Of a DNA stretch of 64,000 nucleotides, positions 1 to 11,180 are shown piece by piece; the stretch's first letter is position 1; each line of letters begins with the position of its first letter. This DNA comes from Saprolegnia diclina VS20 (lineage: Eukaryota; Oomycota; Saprolegniomycetes; Saprolegniales; Saprolegniaceae). The position numbers and the translations under genes were made by a program. Where the stretch lies: the NCBI RefSeq assembly GCF_000281045.1, contig NW_008246095.1:547990-611989 (forward strand), in the 5' to 3' direction. Below the pieces are notes generated by a model. It was not told where the DNA came from. It was given only the letters and a program-made list of their open reading frames with translations, and ran no database searches.

Positions 1-568
1 TGGACCCAAACGAGTGCATCGTCGCCAGAATCGGCCGGTACCCCGTGCAGCGGCAGAGGTTGCCGTCAAAGTGGTCTTCAATCGCAGCTTGCGTCGGCGA
101 CGCGTTGTTTTGCAGCAGCTCGACCATGTTCATAACCCAGCCCGGCGTGCAGTACCCGCATTGCATGCCCGACTTTTCGACGAGCGTCTTTTGCACTTGG
201 TGGAGGCCTGTCTTGGTGTTGCCAACGCCCTCGACCGTAAGCACTTCCATGCCGTCGATAGCAGCGAGCGGGATCAAGCACGCATTGACGGCGCGCGTCA
301 CGAGCTGCGACGAGGTCACACTGCGATGACGAAGCACGACAGTGCACGCGCCACAGCCGCCCTCGCCGCATGCGACCTTGGTGCCCGTGAGCCGTGCGAC
401 GTCGCGGATGTAGTCGACGAGCCGCAGCTGGCCAACGCTGCCTTCCTGCAGCACGACTTTCGCGCCGTTGAGCGCAAACGTGAGATCGGACGTCCACGTC
501 GATGGCATGTTGTCCGCAACGGCAATCTCGGAAAGTGCAAGTTGAACTTGTGCGCTTTCGTATCGCAT
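1..568 (-). CDS. XDH: Xanthine dehydrogenase/aldehyde oxidase-type molybdenum hydroxylase, N-terminal part (runs off left edge)
   Basis: This frame is open from the window edge to ATG at 568 (a second in-frame ATG lies at 508). The encoded ~189 residues hold both [2Fe-2S] domains of the molybdenum hydroxylase family. The plant-ferredoxin-type motif CGEGGCGACTV comes first, followed by the C-terminal cluster motifs CGYCTPGWVM and NLCRCTGYRPI. Xanthine dehydrogenase oxidises hypoxanthine and xanthine to urate in purine breakdown; aldehyde oxidases share this N-terminus. The FAD and molybdopterin domains would lie beyond position 1. What is seen are the clusters and the start; choosing XDH over aldehyde oxidase is inference, because the substrate-specific molybdopterin domain is not in the window. 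No intron is evident in this part. Confidence 0.88.
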   Translation of the reverse strand, partial: MRYESAQVQLALSEIAVADNMPSTWTSDLTFALNGAKVVLQEGSVGQLRLVDYIRDVARLTGTKVACGEGGCGACTVVLRHRSVTSSQLVTRAVNACLIPLAAIDGMEVLTVEGVGNTKTGLHQVQKTLVEKSGMQCGYCTPGWVMNMVELLQNNASPTQAAIEDHFDGNLCRCTGYRPILATMHSFGS

Positions 569-751
569 TATTTGTATGCCATACAATATTCGAGTTGATT
601 GCCAGCGGCGCGAACGTCGGCGAAGGTGCCGTGCTCCGATCAGGCGGTGCGACTCAGACGCACGAAGACGTAGGCCAAGCACCCGTACCGTACGCATCAA
701 GCAGCTACGTCAAGGCGACCAGTCGGTGACGCCAGCACCTAGTGGATGCAA

Positions 752-1038
752 GCCTAGTACCATCTTAGTGGGATAAGATATGCAATAAGCACAATATGCC
801 GTGTCATGGATACGTAGCTCGTGCGAGCTCTGGTCCGCGCTAGCCGAGCTGGCTCACTCACTGCCTGCACCAACTCGAAGCATGTCCAACGTCGGGCCTA
901 GTACCATCTTAGTGGGATAAGATATGCAATAAGCACAATATGCCGTGTCATGGATACGTAGCTCGTGCGAGCTCTGGTCCACGCTAGCCGAGCTGGCTCA
1001 CCGCCCGCACCAACTCGAAGCATGCCCAACGTCGGGCC
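752..1038. repeat. Two-copy tandem repeat, period 144 bp
   Basis: Copy 1 starts at 752 and copy 2 at 896, both opening with gcctagtaccatcttagtgg and closing with gtcgggcc. Copy 2 is a few bases shorter: tcactcactgcctgc in copy 1 is tcaccgcccgc in copy 2. The repeat fills most of the 509-bp space between the divergent XDH-type and MORN genes. No coding potential is seen in it. Confidence 0.9.
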
Positions 1039-1077
1039 GGCAATCAACGACTCGAGCAAGCTGTCGTGCTGGTGACG

Positions 1078-2675
1078 ATGACGGTTTCAAAGGATCTTTG
1101 GCGGGTGCGACAACATGGTGCGCAAGAACGTCGTCGCAATGCTAGCGAGTGTCATGGCTCATTGTAGAGCTACGTGGGCGAGACAAAGGACCGGCTGCGG
1201 CATGGCCAAGGCACGTACACGTTCCCGGGCGGTTACTTCAAGTACACGGGGTCCTGGTACCGCGGCAAGATGCACGGCCATGGCATCTTCTTTCTTGGCG
1301 ATGGCAGCACGTACGAAGGTGCTTTCGAAGAGGGCGAAATGACGGGCACGGGGCTTCGGCGCTGGCCCGACGGGTCGACGTACGCGGGTAGCTTTCGCCG
1401 CGGCGAACTCGACGGCCACGGTGCCACCTCTGCCTCCAAAGGGCAATCGAATCATGCTGTCGTAGGCAGCTTTCTCTCGGCCAGTGGGAAACGCTACGAA
1501 GGAACGTGGCGAGACAATCAGTACTGCGGTGCAGCATCTCCATTCATCCACCAACTTCACTTGGCACCATGCGGTAGGACACGGCGAGCTCTGGGATGCG
1601 GACGGCTCTCACTACGTTGGCGACTTTGAAGCACACACGTTTCACGGCGAAGGCCGCAAGACGTCTGCTGAACGAAACGAGGATCGAACTCATCTTCGAG
1701 CTTCCTATAGCTTTCCCGATGCGAGCACGTACGACGGGTTCTGGGCCCACGGACGTCAAGATGGCCTTGGTGCGCACACCCTATGCAGCCATACTGTGCT
1801 GACGATGCTCTTGAGGCTCGTATCTTGGCGCCAACGGAGAGAGCTACGAAGGCAGCTGGCGCGACGGACTCCGAGACGGCAAAGGCCGCGGCGTCTTTCC
1901 GGACGGCATCGTCTACGATGGCATGTGGACAGCCGACCGCCCCGAACGTATGCTCTACTGCATAACGAGGTGGTATGCAGAGGTCTCTAGATCGCTCGTG
2001 CGGTCTCGTGATCTCGCGACTCATGCCCGACTATACCACCGTGGACTTGACGCCCTTGGTGTTTCGAGAGGACAAGCCTGTGGAGCCTGCCCCGCCGAGC
2101 GAAGATGGCAGCGTCGACGCGCCGCCGCCGCCCGAGCCCAAGCGGCTACCGGCGTTTCGCATCGACTGCATCGACGCACCAGTGCAAGCTCGCACCAACA
2201 ACCAAGCCGTGCGTACTCACCGTGACTGGTCTCGAACTTGATCGACACGTACTAGGGCACGTGTGTCGTGGAAGAGTCGGGGCGGCAGCTGCGCATGCTC
2301 CTTTTAGCTGGCAAGATTCCCGGCTCGACCGAGCCCGACGTGGTTGCTGAGGTACCGAAGGGAAAGAAAGCCCCCGCGGTCGTCGCGCCGCCCCCCGAAG
2401 TTGTACCGGACGTCCCGCCGCTGCCGCTACCGCTCTTGACTCTGAGCGACGACAAGACGCCAATCGACGAGCACGCGATTGTGACGGAACACGGTGGCGC
2501 GCTTGTGCCAGCCATCTTTGCGCTGCCGAGTAGCCTCGCGCCGGGCGACTATTTCGTGCTGCTCGAGAGCGCGCTCGACACATCCTTGCCGCCAGCTTAT
2601 TACCCGATTACAATTGCAAAGGCAGACGATCCGACCGACAAATCGTCGTTCAAGAACGCGCCCAAGAAAAAATAA
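1078..2675 (+). CDS. MORN-repeat protein (seven exons, start uncertain)
   Basis: About eight or nine MORN units (pattern YxGxWxxGxxHGxG) run through the first 300 residues, for example YEGAFEEGEMTGTG and YVGDFEAHTFHGEG, followed by a proline-rich linker and a C-terminal domain ending in KNAPKKK. MORN repeats typically bind membranes or organise cytoskeletal and ciliary structures. Six short introns restore one frame: 1105-1167, 1529-1577, 1663-1710, 1770-1815, 1948-1990 and 2209-2255. Total about 433 residues. The first exon (ATG at 1078, nine codons) is the weakest call; a different upstream exon or start is possible. The layout recalls MORN1-like proteins, but the exact orthologue is not established. 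Confidence 0.75.
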
Positions 2676-2749
2676 CTGCAATAAAAATGCCAAAATTGTT
2701 CCGATATTGGTTATAAATTGTACATAATTGTACACAATTGTTTTGAGAT

Positions 2750-3990
2750 GTCGCGCACGATCAGGCCATGCGCTGCGACGAGATCGTCCAGGAACTCGTC
2801 GGGGCCAGACCTCCAGAGCGCGCCCTTGCCCGTCGTACCAAAGTCGTTGTTTGCAACGTCCAGCGTAAAGGGCACGCGGTTGCGGGCATTGGCGAGAGCG
2901 AGAGCCGGCGCCATCGTCATCGATCTTGGCGTCGTGGAGTCGAAGGAGCGCGAGCCCGTTGGCGAGGAGCCGTGGAAGCGCGCGCCATCACTGTGATGCA
3001 TCACTGTGATGCTGTCGTGCGCCAAGTGCAGGTGATTGGTTGCGATTTTGCGCAAAGAATCCGACTCGGTGGGGAGTGTGATCCAGCGTGGCCACAGCGT
3101 GTCGGGTACACGTACGCTGCTGAGGTGGATGACTTTGAGGTGCGGGCAATGCGCATCGTCGTCGATCCTGTGAATCGCGCACGATCCCAGTTCAATTGCG
3201 CGGAGCGCTGGGAACGAGAGCGCTGCGCTCCAGTCGACGTCGGTGGTTTGCGCTTAGTTGAACAGCCGTAGCGTTTGAAGCACTGTCGAGTCACGCAGCT
3301 CGTCGAATACGAGCGGCACCGCTGCGGCATCTTGCACGACGCCCCAAGTGAGCTTGGCAAGGCGGGAGAGCGGTTGTTGCCACTCTGGACAGGTGCTGCC
3401 ACAACATCGTCGCTGTCTTCCAAGAAGAGGGACGTGAGGGCGGGCGACGACGCAATCGCTTTGGCCAGCGCGGCGCTGTTATCGACCCTGTGCAGACGTA
3501 GCCTTTGCCCACACGACTGACGGAGCCATGGGATAAGACATGACGTCGGGAACGGTTCGCCAAACCAAGCCGCGAGATAGAACGAGCGCACGCGCTGCGT
3601 AGGGTGCATCATGGCGGCCATGCACAGGCTGGCAACGTGTCGTCCTGGCAAGTAGAGAAAGACGGCTTTGCGCATGTTGGTGCAGTACGCGACGGCGTCA
3701 ATGGCGGCGGCTCAAACTCTGCCTCGTCGTCGTCTTTAACAAGGTCGTCGTTCTCCTCCACCCCAGAGGCCTGTTCGACGTCATGGTACGCGTCCTGGCG
3801 ATGCACGGGCCCCACGCAGACGCCATGGACGCAAACTTCGCGTGCGTACCTTGGCCCAAGTTGAGGGACATCTGGATCGACTGCGGCAGAGTGACCTCGA
3901 GCCAGCGTGCATCAGAGCAGTCGAAGACGCGAGCACAAGCATGCCTACCCGGCGAGAACATGGCCACGCATACATTGCATTCAATCCACA
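2750..3990 (-). pseudogene. Decayed LRR-family gene
   Basis: Stretches in changing frames match the intact LRR gene at 4052-5554. DARWLEVTLPQSIQMSL here matches DARCLAAALPRTVRVKL there, and AALAKAIASSPALTSLFLED matches ATALADAIYSCDSLASLSL. A third stretch, ALRAIELGSCAIHRIDDDA, resembles the region around LTLQRISLLDV. At least two frameshifts and an in-frame stop (near 3260) interrupt the reading. The order of the matching pieces is the same as in the intact gene, so this looks like an inactivated tandem duplicate. Short introns could explain one of the frame changes but not the stop. Confidence 0.65.
2986..3011. repeat. Tandem 13-bp palindrome inside the LRR pseudogene
   Basis: The palindrome catcactgtgatg occurs twice head to tail. 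The pair could form a hairpin. It sits in the decayed LRR copy and may be an insertion scar or slippage product. Confidence 0.8.
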
Positions 3991-4000
3991 AATCCACACT

Positions 4001-4039
4001 GGATAGCTTGGATAGTTTGGATAGCTTGGATAGTTTGGA
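4001..4039. repeat. 9-bp microsatellite-like tandem repeat
   Basis: Four alternating copies of gatagcttg and gatagtttg lie just downstream of the intact LRR gene (minus strand). No further function is evident. Confidence 0.9.
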
Positions 4040-4051
4040 CATGTATCATGA

Positions 4052-5554
4052 CTAGGCAGGTGGAGACGCCATCTGAACGAAAATGACGTCGCCCGCGTCA
4101 ACATCCGGCTGGCCCAATCCGGCAGCTATCTCGAGCTTGTACTTGCGCGAGTGGCTCGAGAAGAGCCCGAGCGTCACCTGCCGGCACGCATCGATCGCGT
4201 TCGCCAGCTGCTGGACCGAGCCGCGGAGCAGCTGGCTATTGCTCAGCGCGATGCGAAGCGGTGACGGGTTGCGTCCCTGCTGGAGCGATGCTGCCAACCG
4301 TTTGGCGCCGTCGGCGTCGATCGGAATGCTCTGGAGCGACAGCGTCTCGAGGCCATGAGTCATCCAGTGCGGGACCGCCTGCGCCAGTGCTGTGAGGCCC
4401 TGGCGCCCGAGCTTCATGTCGGCCCACTCGAGACTTCGGAGCGACATGGACGTGCCGAGCCACTTGGTCACTTTGGGGATGTCTTTGGCTTGCATCGCGA
4501 GCTCGCGTAGCGTCACGCTACGAAGCTGCGGGCACGTTCCTGACGCGGACACGTCGAGAAGCGAGATGCGCTGAAGCGTGAGTTGCTGCAGCTTGGTGAA
4601 GCTCATGAGCGGCTTCCAGATGCCGGGCGGCGCGTCGATGATGCGACCGATCAGCGTCAGCGACGTCATCTTGGCGCCACTGAGCTTGTGCAGCAGTGCC
4701 GTGTCGTTTTGCGCGGCGCCGCGGACGTCGAGTGACAGCTCCGAGAGCTGGTGCAAGGGCCGAGGCGAGGCGAGAAGGGCATCGACGACGCTGCGGGCGC
4801 CCACAAGTGAGAGCGAGGCGAGCGAGTCGCATGAGTAGATGGCGTCGGCCAAGGCAGTAGCGTCCGTGACGCCCGTGCATGCGAGGCGAAGCGTCGTGGC
4901 GCCACCGCGACGTAGCCAGGCAGCCATGTCCGTTGTATCCAAGGGGTCCTTGAACATGACATCGAGGTCAAGCTGCTGGAGGCTCCGGGTCGTGACAGCA
5001 GCGACGATCTGCTGGGCGACCGTGGCGTTGATCGGGTCGACGATCGAGACGTTGCGAAGGTGCGTGCACTGTCGCAATGCGTCGACGACTGCCTCGGGCA
5101 TGTCGCTCGGCTTGCGGAAAGAGAGGTCCGTAATGTGATCGTGCCACGCGCGGACCACTGCATGGGTCGCGTCGGTCCACATACTCGAGGTAGACAGCTT
5201 GACACGGACCGTGCGTGGGAGCGCTGCAGCAAGGCAGCGCGCATCAGTCATGTCGGACACCTGGATCTGTGGGAACGCGGGCAGCGCCGATACCCCGAGT
5301 TCCATGTGGTCGGTTGGAATCGTTTGGAGGACGAGGCTCGGCCACTGAGTGGTGAGACTCATGACGCCACTGAGTTCCTTGAGCGCTACGAGCGAAGGTG
5401 GCAGCGCCGTGGAGGGCCATGCGTTGAGGAAGGCCAGAGCATCCCGAGCATTCGGAATCATCTGGAGCATGTCGATCAGCACTGCGCCGTTGAGGCGAGC
5501 GACGGCCGTCGAGGCGTCACGGACGACGCAGGGGCGCTTGGTTGGCGTCGCCAT
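4052..5554 (-). CDS. Leucine-rich-repeat protein, single exon, 500 aa
   Basis: A single open frame of 500 residues starts at ATG 5554. The N-terminal ~100 residues resemble an F-box/LRR lead-in (LIDMLQMIPNARDALAFLNA). The rest has degenerate ribonuclease-inhibitor-like LRRs every 25-30 residues, such as LRNVSIVDP, LQQLDLDV, LSELSLDV, LRSLEWADM and LETLSLQSI. LRR solenoids are protein-binding scaffolds; if the N-terminal segment is an F-box, the protein would be an SCF ubiquitin-ligase adaptor, which is only inference. No signal peptide or membrane segment is seen. Two decayed relatives flank it, so it is the surviving member of a local expansion. I do not recognise a named orthologue. Confidence 0.8.
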   Translation of the reverse strand: MATPTKRPCVVRDASTAVARLNGAVLIDMLQMIPNARDALAFLNAWPSTALPPSLVALKELSGVMSLTTQWPSLVLQTIPTDHMELGVSALPAFPQIQVSDMTDARCLAAALPRTVRVKLSTSSMWTDATHAVVRAWHDHITDLSFRKPSDMPEAVVDALRQCTHLRNVSIVDPINATVAQQIVAAVTTRSLQQLDLDVMFKDPLDTTDMAAWLRRGGATTLRLACTGVTDATALADAIYSCDSLASLSLVGARSVVDALLASPRPLHQLSELSLDVRGAAQNDTALLHKLSGAKMTSLTLIGRIIDAPPGIWKPLMSFTKLQQLTLQRISLLDVSASGTCPQLRSVTLRELAMQAKDIPKVTKWLGTSMSLRSLEWADMKLGRQGLTALAQAVPHWMTHGLETLSLQSIPIDADGAKRLAASLQQGRNPSPLRIALSNSQLLRGSVQQLANAIDACRQVTLGLFSSHSRKYKLEIAAGLGQPDVDAGDVIFVQMASPPA

Positions 5555-5629
5555 CGCTGTGCTTGGTTCTGCCGCTCTTTAAAGTACGAAACACGCAAAG
5601 TACGAAACGTATCCGAACTTCAGAGAGCC

Positions 5630-6340
5630 ATTCAAGATACGGCCGCTGCGTTTGCCACGTCATTGATCCTGAGTCTATCTCTCGATCTCACAAGGAAGAA
5701 GGGGTCTTCGAACCTCTTGCTGTTTGGTGGCCGTTGTCTCGTTCTACAGATTCGCTTCGGCAGCTGTGGTATGCTCCTCGAAGACCAACCACAACATGTC
5801 GGCAACGACCACGCTTCGCAAGTTGGCAAACATGGCTTTGCACGCATTGGGGGAGCGCATGAATGCCGGTGACAACGCTGTGGCGGATGCTCGTGGAGGT
5901 GTGCGTCCGTGTCCTCCTGGTGCGCCTCGTCGCCGTGAAGCGCGCCAATGCTGCGCTGCGGGTCCGCCTTGGCTTGGGTACTCGAGGATGCAGACGCTCG
6001 TGATCCATGCCACAGGGACCACAGGGAGCACTGTAAAGGTCTCGAAACAAGCGAAATTGCGATCGTCGGCGGCAGAGCGACATACAACCAGCGCTTGACC
6101 GGGAGCTGATCGATGTTGGCATGCGCAAAGACTGGAAAGGCGGCGACGCCAAGTTCGAAGCCTTCCTTTGGCACAGCGTAGCAATGCAGGCTTGGCCAAT
6201 GGTCACGCGGTTATTGGTCTCGCTGAGCTTATTGAGCGCCCTGAGGGCCGGCGGCAGCTCCGATGGCGGCCACGCATACATGAGAGCAGCAACCTCTTCG
6301 AAGAGCGGGAGCCTGCCTGGCCGGCAAGATGTCCTCGCTT
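5630..6340 (-). pseudogene. Decayed N-terminal copy of the LRR gene
   Basis: Reading from about 6340 downward, AWPPSELPPALRALNKLSE matches AWPSTALPPSLVALKELSG of the intact neighbour. It is followed in another frame by FELGVAAFPVFAHANIDQL (intact: MELGVSALPAFPQIQVSDM) and by NLRSVVVADMLW (intact: HLRNVSIVD). Frame changes and stops break the copy, and nothing equivalent to the C-terminal two thirds is visible. It lies directly upstream of the intact gene on the same strand, as expected for a truncated tandem duplicate. Confidence 0.65.
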
Positions 6341-6545
6341 GCTGCTGCCATTCTTTGTGAAGCTTTCGCAGTCCCCAACCCTATACCTGTTAAGTACGAC
6401 TGCATTTTTCAACATGTTGGTATATAATAGTGTGAACATGCTGCCTTGATACAGTGTTTTGTATTCTGTTTTAATGGAACACTGGATTGAGTAGGTGCTG
6501 GATCCAGCCAATCGGAAGCGCTGACGCCATCCGTGGACTTGGAAG

Positions 6546-9500
6546 ATGCGCAACTTGATCGTGCTCGACGAGCGCCGGGCAACGCTGCCGCCAAGCAGCT
6601 GGGTCGCGCAGAGCGTCGATGCTGCCGAAGACCGCGTCTTTGCCATGACGAGCGACGGCTGCGTGGCCTGCCTCGTCGCCAACGAAGTTGTTTGGGACTG
6701 TCGTTTGGACGGCGCCGCCGACTGGCTATGGTGCCACTACAACATAGAGCTCGAGGCCATCATCTGCGCCTCGCGCAGCGGCGCCATCGTGGCCATTGAC
6801 GCGAAAGACCATGATGTCGAGGTCATCGGCCACTTTGACGCGGGCCTTTGCGCCGTCGCTTGGAACGCCACGGACGACCAGGTCGCGCTCGTCACGGGCG
6901 AGAGCCTCCTCATCACGATGAGCACGTCCTGGGACGTCTTGCACGAAGGCCTCCTCGACGTGCCAAGCTTGCATGCGGCGTCGCTCGTCTCTCTGGCGTG
7001 GCGCGCCGACGGCCAGTTCCTCGTTGTGAACGCTGCCCAGCAGATCCAGGTACGTTGCTCATACAGCAACGCTGTGTCTCATGCTTGCTGTAGGTCTGGG
7101 AGCAGTCGAATGCGTCGTGGTCGCGTCACGCTACGGGGCGCTACGAAGACGGCCGGCCGCTCACGCAGCTCGAGTCGACAATTGCGTGGTCGCCAAACCA
7201 CACGCTGATCGCAACGAGCCAGATCCTCAAATCCCAGCTGCACGTCATCTTTTTCGAACGCAACGGGCTGCGTCACGGTGACTTTGCTGTCGACGCGGCC
7301 AGCGTCACGCATCTGCAGTGGAACACGCTCTCGGACGTGCTCGCGCTCGGCGTCGTGTCGTCGACGGGGCAGGCGCGGTTGCAATGCTGGACTCGGAACA
7401 ACTACCACTGGTACCTCAAGCACGAGCGGCGGCTCGAGGACAACCTCGCGGCGCTTACGTGGGACCTCGAGGCGCCGTACACTTTGCACATTTTGCAGCA
7501 AACGGGTACGCACCGCACGCTGACGCTCGAGCCGCATGTGCACGCGAGCGCTTCGGAGATGGCGACCGTCGCCGTCATTGATGGGTGCCAGCTCAAGCGC
7601 ACGCACTTTCAAAAGGCGCCGATTCCTCCGCCTATGTGCGCCAGCACGATCTCGGTGCCATCGCCGATCAACGTGCTTGCGTTCGCCAACGACATGGTCG
7701 TCCTCGTCACGTCCTCCGGCTCGTGGCACCTCGTGCGCGACGGCTGCGTGTGCCCTATCACGCATGAAGACGCGGTGTTTACCCAAGCCATGCAATCGCT
7801 AGCGTGGGACGGTGCTTTGTTCTGGGGCGTGCCGGAAGGCGACGCGACGACCTTGTGTATGGTGTCTCTCGATGTGACCACGGGGTGTGTCCTTCGCACG
7901 TCGTCGCTACCGGCGCCGATCAACGAGACATTTAGCTCCCTCTCGATGGACGGTCGCGCCGTGCAGCTCTCGTCCGGCGCACGCTTCCATCCCGCGCAAC
8001 GTGATGTTGACGAAAGTGCTCACCCGCTCTATGCGCACTGGGCGACGCTCGACCACGATCTCTGCGTCGGGTCGGCAGGCCACAAGCTCTTCGTCAACGG
8101 CGCCTTGCTGCATGCATCCGTCGCGTCGTTCCATCTCTCGCACATGTACCTTCTGACGACGACGCTCGGGGCCCACCCGCAGCTGCACTTTTACCTCCTC
8201 GACGATTTGGTCGATGGGAAGTATACCCCGGTGCACACGCAGCCGGTCGAGCGCGGTGCCAAGCTCGTGACGACCGTGCCGTCGCGCGCCGACGTCATTC
8301 TGCAGATGCCCCGGGGCAATTTAGAGATCCTCGCGCCGCGCCCGCTCGTGCTCCACCTGGTCGCGCAGTGCGTTGCGTCGGCGGCGTACGCACCGGCCTT
8401 GGAGCTCTGCCGCAAGCACCGTGTCGATATGAACGTGCTCGTGGACCTGGATCCGCCGGCGTTTCTAGCCAACATTGATGCGCTTCTCGACGCGCTGCCG
8501 CCGCGTCTTCGCAGCGACCGGCTCTGTCTCTTTCTCACCAACTTGCATCCGGTCAACGTCTGCGGCGCCAAGTACCCGCTGGCACCCGTCCAGAGCATGC
8601 ACGAGTCGTGGGACAAGGTGCTCGAGGTACATTCAACGGGCCAAGGAGTCCAGTCATGGAGAAGCCTTGCCGTAGGTGTGCTCGGCCGTGCGGTCGGCGC
8701 TTCTCGCGCGCGACGCTGCCACGTACCTCACGCCGCTTCTGACGTGCGAAGCCAAGATGCAGCTGTTGGAGCCCGCGTTGTTGCGACTCCAGGCCGTACG
8801 CTTTTATTGTGTTGTGAGAGGGAGCCCCACTGGATGCGCGTAGCTGCATGCGACGGACAAGGTGCTGGCGGAGAAGGGCTTGCAGCATCTCGTCTTCCTC
8901 GTGGACGTCGACATTCTCTACGACCACGCGCTCGGGTACTTGTGTTGTGTACAGTCCCCTTTGCCTGACCGCATGGCTAGGCTCTATGACATGGCCTTGA
9001 CGCGGCTTGTCGCTGGCCGGACCCAGCGCGACCCGCAAGAGTACCTTCCGCAGTTGGCAGCGTTTGAAGCACTGCAAACCACCAAGTCAGAGGCATATAT
9101 GAAGTACGCTATCGACCTCAGCTTGCAGCGGTTTGCGAAAGCGCTCACGCACCTCACGGCCGACGCCGACGCCGACCTTGCCCTCTCGCTCATCACGTCC
9201 CATCATTTGTACGAGGACGGGCTCCGGCTGTTTCGTGCAAAGTTGTCTCCGACTCGGCGGCACATTTTGGTCGCGTACGGGGCGCATCAAGTGGCGACCG
9301 GCGCCTTTGCCGCCGGTGGGCACACGTTTCTTGCGGCGGTGCCGCCGGCGCTCGAGCTGGCCGTCGACGCGTTCCGCAAAGCCCACGACTGGCGCCTCGC
9401 AATGAGCATCGCCGCCCGCATCGAAGACTACGATCTATATACGCTCGCGTACGAGATGGCCGACGAGCTCCTCAATGCGATGGGCACGGCCCGCAACCCG

Positions 9501-10455
9501 GTCGCGGCCGCCGAGCTGTACATTCACTACTGCCACGACGTTGACGAAGGTGCGTCATCGTCGTCGACCCAATCACGCGTCGACTCTCGCGATTCTGTCA
9601 TATAGGCGTGGCCACGCTTGTGCAGGCGCGCGAGTGGGGCCTCGCGCTGCAAGCGGCGCAGCTGCACAAACGACGCGACCTCATCGAGACCGAAGTCGAG
9701 CCGCTCGTACCCTAACCCTCTAGTTGCATGCACAGTGTGACACGCCACTGCGTTAGGTGCTCCAAGCCGCCGAGGACATGGAGACCGACATCAATGGACG
9801 ACTCGCGACGTACAAGAAGCACTGGGTGCGACTCACGACGTTGCGCGAGCAGATTCGGCTCTTCCGCCTCCACGGTATCGACGGCAAGAACGACGACGGC
9901 AACGGCTTGGACGACGGCGCGTCGAGTGCGGCGAGTGCCTTCTCCAACATGAGCATGAGCTCGGTCGGGAGCCACAATAGCAACCGCGACATTCGCTTTG
10001 GGTCGGCGCTGAGCTTTGAGACAGCGTCGCACAGCGCGACAACTAGTCCATTTTACGCTGCAATGAGCGCCGAGCCCACGAGCAGTTCGACCCCAAAGAA
10101 GATGCCGCGCCGCTTTCGCCGCACCAAGATCCAGGAAGGCAGCGCGGACGAAGATGCGTACGTTGAAAAGAGCCTCCGTGGCGCGATGCCCGCTCCCGAG
10201 TTCCTCGCGGATCTGCGCCAGCTGCTCACGATGCTGATCTACTTTGGCCATACGCCGACCGCCCAAGCTCTCCAGACGCAGCTCGACGCATTTCTCGATC
10301 ACATTCAGGACCACGTTCCGCCCGCACCCGTCCACGTAAGTTGATCCTCTGTGTGTCCGGCGTATGCACATGTATATGACTAGGGCGAGAGCACCGAGGC
10401 TGCGTGGACCCGGCCGGACGACGCGACGTGGAAGGTCGTGACGCGACTCGTCTAA
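6546..10455 (+). CDS. ELP1: Elongator complex subunit 1 (IKI3 family), eight exons
   Basis: The joined product is about 1,189 residues. It starts MRNLIVLDE and has two N-terminal WD40 propellers, then a TPR-type helical C-terminal half. Family-typical stretches include HERRLEDNLAALTWDLEAP, LFLTNLHPVNVCG, LYDMALTRLVAGRTQRDP and QEYLPQLAAFEAL. A basic patch near the C-terminus (KKMPRRFRRTK) matches the region of ELP1 that binds tRNA. ELP1 scaffolds the Elongator complex, which modifies wobble uridines of tRNAs in the cytoplasm. Introns are 7050-7093, 8627-8675, 8796-8843, 8936-8980, 9550-9605, 9707-9756 and 10336-10383. The gene is convergent with the TIM22-like gene, with only 80 bp between stop codons. 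Confidence 0.93.
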
Positions 10456-10535
10456 GGAGTTAGATCGTCGACGGCCTGTTGGTCGACTGCCACCGACTCA
10501 AAGCATTCTATACCATGAGTCTTGATTGCACCTTC

Positions 10536-11098
10536 TTACTCGCGGAAGCGGTCCAAGCAAAACTCCATGACAACGGCAAAGGCCGTGAAGCTGGCGGCGC
10601 CCTTGGCCGTGTTGGTGAGGAAGACTAGAGTATAAGAAATGAGATAGCAGTACGGGACAAGGACGTACGCTTGGCGGGCTGCTGGCGCGCGGCCCACGCG
10701 CCAAAGATCGCGCCCGACGACGACGCGGCCGCGATCGTGTTGACAACGTCGTGCTTGGCCCGCTCGCGCTCAATGACGCACTCGATGCCGGCGTAGACAA
10801 GCCCCACCGACGCGAATTGCTATCGTTTGCATGAGCTTCCATGCGAGCGAGAAGGCTACGTTAGTCGTACGCCAGAAAAGTAAATGCTGCGGTGGTAGCC
10901 GGCCAGGAAGCTCTTCCGGAAGCCGTGGTAGAGCTGCTCGCGCATGGTTGAGCCGACGAGCTCGCCGTGCGCGCCTTCAAAGGTGCCGAGGAACGTGCCG
11001 AGGCCGACGCCCATGACGATGCCCATGCCCGACGACATCATCGCATGCTTGACGCACGACTCGCGCGACTCGAGGATGAACTTGTTGACGGCCTCCAT
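10536..11098 (-). CDS. TIM22: TIM22-like mitochondrial inner-membrane translocase subunit (Tim17/22/23 family)
   Basis: Three exons (11098-10871, 10819-10669, 10624-10536) give 155 residues. The Tim17/Tim22/Tim23/OEP16 signature is visible: glycine-rich first membrane segment ([20 protein letters not shown]), then [20 protein letters not shown] followed by [13 protein letters not shown]. The last segment ([20 protein letters not shown]) closes the four-helix unit. The [18 protein letters not shown] arrangement is that of TIM22, the channel of the carrier translocase that inserts metabolite carriers into the inner membrane. The start at 11098 is the first ATG that begins the conserved part; an upstream exon cannot be excluded. 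Confidence 0.8.
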
Positions 11099-11140
11099 CA
11101 AGCGGATTTGGCCGATTTCATTGGTCGACGGCGCCAACGA

Positions 11141-11180
11141 AGCAATACTTGACGTTACAAAGCAATTCTTGACGTTAATT
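11141..11180. repeat. Two 20-bp direct repeats upstream of TIM22-like gene
   Basis: agcaatacttgacgttacaa is followed at once by agcaattcttgacgttaatt, 43-82 bp upstream of the TIM22-like start codon. They could be a regulatory element or a slippage duplication. The rest of the 443-bp space 11099-11541 shows nothing recognisable. Confidence 0.7.

Noticed and set aside
9706-9720. Telomere-like taccctaaccctc
   Set aside because: Single occurrence inside an ELP1 intron; no tandem array.
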